Shown here in pieces: positions 6,809-12,626 of a stretch of DNA of 16,984 bases. The stretch spans positions 1 through 16,984 of the forward strand of contig DUNJ01000195.1 of NCBI GenBank assembly GCA_012839395.1, in the 5' to 3' direction. Every line of letters starts with the position of its first letter. The stretch's first letter is position 1. This stretch comes from Tepidimicrobium sp. GTDB taxonomy: Bacteria > Bacillota > Clostridia > Tissierellales > Tepidimicrobiaceae. The translations under genes and the position numbers were made by a program. The notes below the pieces were generated by a model. The model saw nothing but the letters and a program-made list of their open reading frames with translations. It ran no database searches and was not told the DNA's origin.

Positions 6809-7162
6809 CTATCCTTGTTTTTTCATCTCCATCAACTCAATATATCTTTCTGCCCCCTTGCTTTTCTCTATATCCAATCTTAAAGTAGGATAGTTATCTA
6901 TATTATCCACTATTTTTATAAGTATATCTTCAAATACTTTATCCTTGATATTTAGCGAATAGAATATATATTGTTCTTTTCTTTCATCTTTTACCAATCC
7001 CATATCCCTAAGCCTAGCCAAATGCTTGGATACATTTGGTTGAGATATACCGGTTATCCCTGTCAACTGACATACGCAGAATTCACCATGAAACAGGATC
7101 ACCATTATCCTAAGCCTTGTTTCATCTGAAAGCAGTTTGAAATAGTTCATTAAATTATCCAT
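6809..7162 (-). CDS. ArsR/SmtB-family metalloregulatory repressor
   Basis: This 117-residue winged-helix protein contains LSDETRLRIMVILF, the Cys motif EFCVCQL with C29 and C31, the recognition helix GISQPNVSKHLARLRDMGLV, and the wing RKEQYIFYSL. The CVC motif on the third helix is the arsenite/antimonite sensing site of classical ArsR proteins; the third Cys of the E. coli protein (three residues further on) is a Thr here. Metal binding should release it from DNA and induce efflux. The ribosome binding site is AAGGTG before the ATG. The gene lies 48 bp after the GTPase gene and no good promoter was found in that gap, so it is probably expressed from the promoter at 8238-8210. The inverted repeat there is a candidate for its operator. 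Confidence 0.9.
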   Translation of the reverse strand: MDNLMNYFKLLSDETRLRIMVILFHGEFCVCQLTGITGISQPNVSKHLARLRDMGLVKDERKEQYIFYSLNIKDKVFEDILIKIVDNIDNYPTLRLDIEKSKGAERYIELMEMKKQG

Positions 7163-7197
7163 CCGATCACCTTTTCTGTCTTAAATTGCTTTTAAAC

Positions 7198-7230
7198 CTT
7201 TACCTTAACTTTACCTTAACTTTATCTTAT
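7198..7230. repeat. 11-bp tandem repeat at the GTPase/arsR junction
   Basis: Two perfect copies of CTTTACCTTAA (7198-7208, 7209-7219) and a third with two changes (7220-7230) lie across the 3' end and stop codon of the GTPase gene. The period equals about one helical turn and is not a multiple of three, so it does not repeat at protein level. Confidence 0.7.
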
Positions 7231-8143
7231 CCCCTACAACCTCTTCCCAAGCATTAAATATAGGCCTTATCAATTGAGGTCCTATTTTGGATATGATTAC
7301 TAATTCAGATTTGGGGCCTTCATTCTCTGTCATCTTATAGTCCACCCTATTGCCTACCACATCTACCTGATTCCAGCCATCTTTAAGCTTGAAAAATCCT
7401 TTAATCCTATAGCTATCCTTTTTAATAATGTCTAAAAACTGGGTCAATTTTTCTTTAGTAATTTCTCCATCATAGGTTAGAGTTAGAGTCTTTGGTCTGT
7501 TTTCAGGAGTGTTGGTAGTACCTTCTACTCCAAGCCAACCATCCTTTATAAGATCCTTCTCCAAGAAATTATAATCTATTTTTCCATTTATGGATTCCAC
7601 TATCTCCACCTTGCTGTTTATTTCTCTAATCTTTGTCCTAACATCCTTTAACTTCTCTACATCGATTAAATCTACTTTGGATATGACCACTAGATGGGAA
7701 AATTTAAGCTGTCTCTCCACCGTTTCTATATCATCTACCTGCCCTAGGAAGTTTACCCCATCTACTATGCATATGGCTCCACTATAATCATATACATCGC
7801 CCTTTGCCACCATAACAGCATCCAAAAATTCTCCTATATTGGCTGGGTCGGCTAAACCTGAGCTTTCAACGAATACATATTCCATATCCCTATCCGCCAT
7901 CTCTATCAAAGCAGATACAAAGGAAAGTTCCAAGCAGGAGCAAAATATGGAACCCCTATTTATTTCTACAAGTTCCATTCCTTCTCTTTGAATTATATTT
8001 CCATCTATACCCACCTTACCAAATTCATTCATAATTACAGCTACTTTGTTTTCCGATAAATCCTCCAAAACATTGGTTAAAAAGGTTGTTTTCCCCGAAC
8101 CTAAAAATCCTGTGAGTAGATACAATTTCACCCTATTTGCCAT
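7211..8143 (-). CDS. COG0523 (CobW/P47K family) GTPase, putative metal chaperone
   Basis: The 310-residue protein has a Walker A GFLGSGKTT at residues 12-20, a metal-site region RGSIFCSCLE with C68 and C70, the switch-like VESSGLADP, and a guanine-specificity motif ISKVDL, followed by a C-terminal CobW domain. COG0523 proteins use GTP to deliver or insert metals. The usual CxCC is here reduced to CxC, so the metal is hard to guess. The start is ATG 8143, after GGGAGGGGA; upstream ATGs at 8161 and 8179 would put that site inside the coding region, and the 8179 one lies in the inverted repeat. It leads a likely operon with arsR, the permease and the thioredoxin gene. The last codons overlap an 11-bp tandem repeat. 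Confidence 0.87.
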   Translation of the reverse strand: MANRVKLYLLTGFLGSGKTTFLTNVLEDLSENKVAVIMNEFGKVGIDGNIIQREGMELVEINRGSIFCSCLELSFVSALIEMADRDMEYVFVESSGLADPANIGEFLDAVMVAKGDVYDYSGAICIVDGVNFLGQVDDIETVERQLKFSHLVVISKVDLIDVEKLKDVRTKIREINSKVEIVESINGKIDYNFLEKDLIKDGWLGVEGTTNTPENRPKTLTLTYDGEITKEKLTQFLDIIKKDSYRIKGFFKLKDGWNQVDVVGNRVDYKMTENEGPKSELVIISKIGPQLIRPIFNAWEEVVGDKIKLR

Positions 8144-8170
8144 CAGTATGTCCCCTCCCATTATAGCTTG

Positions 8171-8204
8171 TATACCCATATACCCATGTGGGCATATGGG
8201 TATA
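8171..8204. promoter_or_regulatory. 34-bp inverted repeat, probable operator of the GTPase-arsR operon
   Basis: Positions 8171-8204 pair about an axis at 8187/8188 in 15 of 17 positions: 11-bp outer arms (TATACCCATAT and ATATGGGTATA) and inner CCCA/TGGG. It starts five bases after the -10 box and covers the expected transcription start. TACCC and GGGTA halves recall CsoR/CstR-type operators, while position in front of arsR suggests the ArsR protein. The RNA could also form a hairpin. Confidence 0.7.
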
Positions 8205-8209
8205 TGAAT

Positions 8210-8238
8210 ATACTAACCTTTTTAGTATTGACTGTCAA
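8210..8238 (-). promoter_or_regulatory. Sigma-A promoter of the GTPase-arsR-permease-thioredoxin operon
   Basis: A perfect TTGACA (8238-8233) and TAGTAT (8215-8210, one mismatch) are separated by 17 bases on the minus strand. The -35 lies within a 13-bp palindrome, ATTGAC-T-GTCAAT (8227-8239 on plus). Confidence 0.75.
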
Positions 8239-8261
8239 TGCTTTTATATCAAAATCTATAA

Positions 8262-8304
8262 TAAAAAAGCGGATGATCCTATATCATAATCGGACCTCAT
8301 CCGC
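8262..8304 (-). terminator. Intrinsic terminator of the siderophore importer operon
   Basis: On the minus strand GCGGATGA (8304-8297) pairs with TCATCCGC (8276-8269), with an additional internal TCC/GGA pairing, and is followed by a run of six T. It lies about 40 bases after the substrate-binding protein stop and before the next promoter. Confidence 0.88.
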
Positions 8305-8345
8305 CATTTCCATTTTATATTAATCGGCTTTTTTGTCACATTGCC

Positions 8346-9308
8346 CTATCTATCTAAAGCCCCCCTTATATCCTCTATCATTATAGAGGTTCCCCTTAAT
8401 CCACCGGAGGCTACATACCAAACCTGAGAACTTAAATATATTATTTTATTATCACTGTAAGCCCTGGTCTGTTTGATTATCTCATTATCAAATATTTGCT
8501 CTGCACTTAGGCTACCGCCTGTAGTAGCAGCCCTATCCACCACAAATATATACTCTGGATCCTTTTCCAATATATATTCAAAGGTAATATTTTGACCATG
8601 ATTGCTCACCTCTATAGCCTTATCTATGGGTTCAAAGCCAAATTCCTTATGAATTATTCCAAACCTTGAACCCTCTCCATAAGCGCTAATAGCTCCATCA
8701 TTGGCTAAAACTATCAATGCGTTACTATCTCTTTCCTCTGCCATATCGCTTATATGTTCTATCTCCTTGTTAATCTTAGCCAATTTATCCTCTATAAAAT
8801 CCTTTCTATCAAATATGTTGCCTATGATATTGAGATTGTGGGTCATCGAGTTCATGTAATCGGCACCATCGGTTTCTAAATATATCGTAGGGGCGATCTT
8901 TGCAAGCTCTTCGTATACCTCTGCTTGCCTTCCCGATATAAATATAACATCTGGTTCTAGTTCAAATATCTTTTCAAAGTTAGGCTCAAAAAGGGTACCT
9001 ATATCCTCATATTCATCAGTATTGAACTTTTTAAGGTAATCCGGAATATTGGCCTTTGGAAGCCCTCTTATTTCAATTCCCAGTTCATCTAATGTATCCA
9101 ATATAGCATAATCGAATACCACTATATTTTCTGGATTTCTTTCTAATGTGGCTTCACCTAACATATGCTTTATTGTTATAGTTTCCTGCTCCCCGCCTGA
9201 ATCAGCAGCTGTAGTATCTGCATCATTGCCATCAAAACTACAACCAACAACCCCTAATACCAATATCATAAATATAGATAATATTAGTAAGATCTTTCTA
9301 TTTATCAT
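8346..9308 (-). CDS. Siderophore ABC transporter substrate-binding lipoprotein (YclQ-like)
   Basis: The 320-residue lipoprotein has a signal peptide with lipobox VVGC (Cys23), then a Ser/Asp-rich linker, then a periplasmic-binding-protein fold of the FepB/FhuD class. It closely resembles B. subtilis YclQ, the petrobactin-binding protein, in segments such as ITIKHMLGEA, VVFDYAILDTLDELGI, DVIFISGRQAEVYEELAKIA, TIYLETDGADYM, NDGAISAYGEGSRFG and EYIFVVDRAA. It should catch ferric catecholate siderophore or its precursors outside the membrane and hand it to the two permeases encoded upstream. GGGGAGGG precedes the ATG; the gap to the ATPase gene is 19 bases. It is the last gene of the operon. The exact siderophore is inference. 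Confidence 0.9.
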   Translation of the reverse strand: MINRKILLILSIFMILVLGVVGCSFDGNDADTTAADSGGEQETITIKHMLGEATLERNPENIVVFDYAILDTLDELGIEIRGLPKANIPDYLKKFNTDEYEDIGTLFEPNFEKIFELEPDVIFISGRQAEVYEELAKIAPTIYLETDGADYMNSMTHNLNIIGNIFDRKDFIEDKLAKINKEIEHISDMAEERDSNALIVLANDGAISAYGEGSRFGIIHKEFGFEPIDKAIEVSNHGQNITFEYILEKDPEYIFVVDRAATTGGSLSAEQIFDNEIIKQTRAYSDNKIIYLSSQVWYVASGGLRGTSIMIEDIRGALDR

Positions 9309-9327
9309 CTATTACCCTCCCCTATAT

Positions 9328-10083
9328 CTAATAGTAAACACAGATCCTATTATCCTTTATATCCTGAATACTAAATTCTATATCGTATATATCTTCCAAT
9401 ATATCCTTCCTAATGATATCGCATACCCTTCCTTCACTAGCTATCTTTCCTCTGTTTAGTATCACAACATAGTCCGAGTAGCAGGAAGCAAAGTTTATAT
9501 CGTGAATAACTATGCCTACAGTCTTACCCAAATCATCTACTAAACGCCTCAACGTCTTCATTATCTCCACCGAATGCTTCATATCCAAGTTATTAAGGGG
9601 TTCATCCAATAATATATATTCAGTATCCTGGGCTATTATCATGGCTATATAAGCCCTTTGCCTTTGTCCACCGCTTAACTGATCCAAATACCTATGCTGT
9701 ATATCCTGCAACTTCATGTATTTGATAGCTCTATCCACATACTCCCAGTCTTTAAAACTGAGCTTGCCATTAGAATAGGGAAAGCGCCCAAAGCTTACCA
9801 GTTCCCTAATAGTTAACCTTATATTAATATGATTGGATTGCTTTAATATGGATATCTTTTTAGCTAGCTCCCTGCTATCCCAAAGACCTATCTCCTTTCC
9901 TTCAACAAAAACTTCCCCTCCACTTTTATCCATAATCCTAGTCATTATGGATAAAATGGTACTCTTACCTGCACCATTAGGTCCAATAAAGGAGGTTATC
10001 TTTCCCTTTCTCAACTTAAAACTGACATTATCTACAACCATATTATTCCCATACTGTTTGACAAGGTTTTTAACTTCTATCAT
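9328..10083 (-). CDS. Siderophore ABC transporter ATP-binding protein (YclP-like)
   Basis: The 251 residues contain all ABC ATPase motifs: Walker A GPNGAGKST (34-42), Q-loop Gln82, signature LSGGQ (136-140), Walker B YILLDEP (to 162) and the switch His in VIHDINFA. Length and order match B. subtilis YclP (252 residues), an iron-siderophore importer ATPase of the FecE/FhuC group. It powers import through the two permeases. Its ATG overlaps the TGA of the second permease gene as ATGA, which implies tight translational coupling; GGGAGG lies just upstream. Confidence 0.92.
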   Translation of the reverse strand: MIEVKNLVKQYGNNMVVDNVSFKLRKGKITSFIGPNGAGKSTILSIMTRIMDKSGGEVFVEGKEIGLWDSRELAKKISILKQSNHINIRLTIRELVSFGRFPYSNGKLSFKDWEYVDRAIKYMKLQDIQHRYLDQLSGGQRQRAYIAMIIAQDTEYILLDEPLNNLDMKHSVEIMKTLRRLVDDLGKTVGIVIHDINFASCYSDYVVILNRGKIASEGRVCDIIRKDILEDIYDIEFSIQDIKDNRICVYY

Positions 10084-11033
10084 GCCTTTGCCTCCCTCAA
10101 TAAAATATATATAAGATAGATTCCCCCAATAAAGTTGATTATCACGCTTATAGGCGTTGCAAAGTTTATTATTCTTCCGGCGATTAGCTGTCCACCAACA
10201 AGGGTAATAGAACTTATGAGCATAGATCCTGAAAGTAGATAACTATGCTTATAGGTATTTAAAAATCCCCGTGTAATATTGACTACCAATAGTCCTAAAA
10301 AAGTTATAGGACCTACCAAGGCCGTGGATACGGATACCAATATGGATACAATTATCAATAAGCTTCTTACGACTTCATCGTACTCCACCCCCAGGTTGAT
10401 TGCATTTTCCCTGCCCAAGGATAAGGTGTCTAGCTTGGCTAAAAATCTGTAAGTATAGCCCATAGTTGCTACCATTATAAATAGAGCCAGCCATAATATA
10501 TCTGTGTTTATATTATTAAAGCTTGCAAACATCCTATTCTGTATCACCATAAACTCGTTGGGATCTATGATCATCTGCATAAAGGATGATAGGCTTTGAA
10601 AAAATGTCCCAAATACCATCCCAAAGAGCAGAAGGAAAAATATATTACTGCCCTCCCTTTTGAAGAGGATCCTAAACAGTATTACTGAAAATAAAGCCAT
10701 AGATCCAACGGCCAATAGAAAATTTAACTTTTCATTGGTCCTGATCAATGTACTAGAGCCAAATATAAACACTATAAGAGTCTGTATAAATATATATAGA
10801 AAATCCAAACCTAGAACACTTGGAGTCAATATCCGGTTATTGGTTATGGTTTGAAATATCATGGAAGAAAAAGCTATGGAACTTCCAGTAAGTACTATTC
10901 CTATTACTTCTGGGATGCGCCTAGATAGGGCATATTGCCAATTCCTGCTATTCAATCCTATTAGGATAAAGAGTGCTATTAATATAAACAGAGAAGTAAA
11001 AAGAATGCATGTTTTTTTCCTGTATCCCATCAT
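10080..11033 (-). CDS. Siderophore ABC transporter permease (YclO-like, FecCD family)
   Basis: The 317-residue membrane protein has about nine hydrophobic segments. It contains family segments such as GIVLTGSSIAFSSMIFQTIT near residue 45, TPSVLGLDFLY, the cytoplasmic coupling region DTLSLGRENAINLGV and LVGPITFLGLLVVNITRG. It pairs with the upstream permease as the membrane channel. The start at 11033 overlaps the upstream stop (ATGA) and has AGGAGG five bases before it; a second ATG follows directly at 11030. The gene order permease-permease-ATPase-binding protein is that of yclNOPQ. Confidence 0.9.
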   Translation of the reverse strand: MMGYRKKTCILFTSLFILIALFILIGLNSRNWQYALSRRIPEVIGIVLTGSSIAFSSMIFQTITNNRILTPSVLGLDFLYIFIQTLIVFIFGSSTLIRTNEKLNFLLAVGSMALFSVILFRILFKREGSNIFFLLLFGMVFGTFFQSLSSFMQMIIDPNEFMVIQNRMFASFNNINTDILWLALFIMVATMGYTYRFLAKLDTLSLGRENAINLGVEYDEVVRSLLIIVSILVSVSTALVGPITFLGLLVVNITRGFLNTYKHSYLLSGSMLISSITLVGGQLIAGRIINFATPISVIINFIGGIYLIYILLREAKA

Positions 11034-11974
11034 CTGTACCTCCTAATAAGTAGATAGAGGAATGCAAAACTTCCTATTACGCCAACTGTAAGCCCTATGG
11101 AGATCTCATATGGATAGATTATTACCCGCGCCAATATATCGCAAATCAATAGGAAAATCGCACCACATAGAGCTGTAGGCAATATATTCTTTTCCAAATT
11201 ATCCCCCTGATACATGCTAACTATATTGGGTATTATAAGCCCTAAGAAGGGAATCCTTCCTACCGTGATAACAACTATGGATGATATCAACGCCACTATG
11301 GATATTCCTAGGTTTACGATTCTTTTATAATTTAATCCCAGGTTTATGGAAAATTCCTCACCCATGCCTGCTAACGTAAATTTGCTAGAATATGCAAATG
11401 CTATAAGTACCAATGGCATGCTAACATATAGGATCTCATACCTACCCTTTATAACCATGGAAAAGTTACCCTGTAGCCAGGAATTTATATTCTGTACCAA
11501 ATCGTATCTATATGCAAAGAAAGTGGTTATAGAATCAATTACATTGCCAATCATTATCCCTAGAAGGGGTATTATGACCGCACTTTTATATTTAATCCTC
11601 TTTAGTATTGTCATAAACATGAAACTTCCCCCAAGAGCAAATGAAAAGGAGACCAACATCTTAGCTATGGTGCTCTGGGAAGGAAATAGTATAAGGGATA
11701 TCAAGATCCCTAGCTTAGCCGAATCTATAGTAGCAGCCGTAGTTGGAGAGACAAACTTATTTTGAGTTATCTGCTGCATTATAAGGCCGCTGATACTCAT
11801 ACCCGCACCTGCTACTACGATACTTATAAGTCTTGGAATTCGGCTTAAAAAAAGTATCTCCATCTCGGACCATTTTAAATGATATAGATCTAAGAGGGAT
11901 ATTTCCTTAACCCCTATGAATATAGATGCTATTGAGAAGATGAATAGTATTAGTATTAGGTATCTTGTCTTCAT
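11030..11974 (-). CDS. Siderophore ABC transporter permease (YclN-like, FecCD family)
   Basis: The first gene of the importer operon encodes a 314-residue polytopic protein with a hydrophobic N-terminus and the FecCD motifs RIPRLISIVVAGAGMSISG, ITQNKFVSPTTAATID, the coupling loop GMGEEFSINLGLNYKR and GRIPFLGLIIPNIV. The start is ATG 11974, preceded by AGGAGGAATT; a reading from 11995 would include the ribosome binding site. The -35 of its promoter lies in a Fur box (12039-12057), so iron sufficiency should shut off the whole operon. Petrobactin or another catecholate is the likely substrate by similarity. Confidence 0.9.
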   Translation of the reverse strand: MKTRYLILILFIFSIASIFIGVKEISLLDLYHLKWSEMEILFLSRIPRLISIVVAGAGMSISGLIMQQITQNKFVSPTTAATIDSAKLGILISLILFPSQSTIAKMLVSFSFALGGSFMFMTILKRIKYKSAVIIPLLGIMIGNVIDSITTFFAYRYDLVQNINSWLQGNFSMVIKGRYEILYVSMPLVLIAFAYSSKFTLAGMGEEFSINLGLNYKRIVNLGISIVALISSIVVITVGRIPFLGLIIPNIVSMYQGDNLEKNILPTALCGAIFLLICDILARVIIYPYEISIGLTVGVIGSFAFLYLLIRRYR

Positions 11975-12021
11975 AATTCCTCCTGGCTGTAACAAGTTCT
12001 TTGCAGAAATATGCCAAATCT

Positions 12022-12049
12022 AGTATAATAACATTAGCGATAATGATAA
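12022..12049 (-). promoter_or_regulatory. Promoter of the siderophore importer operon
   Basis: On the minus strand, TTATCA (12049-12044) and TATACT (12027-12022) are 16 bases apart. The -35 is inside the Fur box. Four bases after the -10 comes TTGGCATAT (12017-12009), the same nine bases at the same offset as in the mrp promoter. Confidence 0.55.
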
Positions 12050-12057
12050 TTATTATC
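12039..12057. promoter_or_regulatory. Fur box between the siderophore operon and the AraC-type gene
   Basis: GATAATGATAATTATTATC matches the classical 19-bp Fur consensus at 18 of 19 positions, and 12044-12058 is a perfect 7-1-7 TGATAATTATTATCA. It covers the -35 of the importer promoter and lies 117 bases before the AraC-type gene. Fur-Fe(II) binding here would repress import when iron is plentiful. No fur gene is in the window. Confidence 0.9.
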
Positions 12058-12086
12058 ATTTCCGTAAGTATAGCAATTAATAGATC

Positions 12087-12156
12087 CTAAATATTAAGTA
12101 TATTTAGATTTTTATAACTCTATTTAGGTTATTTAAAGTATTTTAATAAATTTAGG
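12087..12156. repeat. Repeated TATTTAG sites upstream of the AraC-type gene
   Basis: An inverted pair CTAAATA (12087-12093) and TATTTAG (12101-12107) is followed by TATTTAGG (12121-12128) and AATTTAGG (12149-12156). The first two direct copies are 20 bp apart, about two helical turns. They could be binding sites for the AraC-type protein itself. The region is very AT-rich, so chance is possible. Confidence 0.35.
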
Positions 12157-12173
12157 CATTGGGGGATGTTCAA

Positions 12174-12527
12174 ATGATAGATACCAATAATAGGATACGA
12201 AATTTTCATATAAGAAAAGCAGTAGACTATATAGAGAATAACTATAGCGAGCCCCTTAGTTTGGACGATATGGCTAAATATCTGAATTTAAACAAGAGCT
12301 ATCTTTCCCATTTATTTAAAAAAGAAACTGCAAAAACCTACTCCCAGATTGTAAACGAAATTAGGATCGAGAAGAGCAAAGATCTTATTATCAATACCAA
12401 CCTATCCATACTAGAAGTGGCTTTAAGTGTAGGCTACAATAATCAAAATTATTTTAATATGGTATTTAAAAAGATCACAGGCATAACCCCTCTTAACTAT
12501 AGGAATCAGTTTGCCTATAAAAAATAG
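12174..12527 (+). CDS. AraC-type regulator consisting only of the DNA-binding domain
   Basis: The 117-residue protein is a bare AraC/XylS DNA-binding domain. The first helix-turn-helix is at about residues 29-50 (SLDDMAKYLNLNKSYLSHLF) and the second at about 78-100, with the family signature region VALSVGYNNQNYFNMVFKK and TPLNYR. There is no sensor domain; typical members are 250-300 residues or more. The ATG at 12174 follows GGGGGAT at eight bases; a TTG at 12159 would start inside the leader. It is divergent from the siderophore importer and shares its Fur-box intergenic region, so it is likely the importer's local activator. In Bacillus, the AraC protein Btr activates siderophore uptake after binding the siderophore with a fused domain; here any signal must come otherwise. 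Confidence 0.88.
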   Translation: MIDTNNRIRNFHIRKAVDYIENNYSEPLSLDDMAKYLNLNKSYLSHLFKKETAKTYSQIVNEIRIEKSKDLIINTNLSILEVALSVGYNNQNYFNMVFKKITGITPLNYRNQFAYKK

Positions 12528-12555
12528 ATCGAGCATATCGATGCTCGATCTATTT
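12522..12555. terminator. Bidirectional terminator between the AraC-type and LTA synthase genes
   Basis: A perfect 15-bp stem (12522-12536 with 12541-12555) and 4-base loop overlaps the AraC-type gene's stop codon. On the minus strand the stem is followed by six T, a good intrinsic terminator for the LTA-synthase gene; on the plus strand the tail ATTTCCTTT is weaker. Confidence 0.85.
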
Positions 12556-12626
12556 CCTTTAAAATCCCTTGGCTAAAGGTATGCTTACTTAGCTATCTTT
12601 TTTGTATGCTATCTATATCTCCTGTA

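Noticed and set aside
8171..8204. Zur box before the COG0523 GTPase
   Set aside because: The repeat lacks the TCGTAAT/ATTACGA-type halves of Bacillus Zur sites and instead has CCCAT/ATGGG halves.
11346..11765. 139-codon plus-strand reading frame
   Set aside because: It is fully inside the YclN-like permease gene on the other strand and matches no family I recognise.
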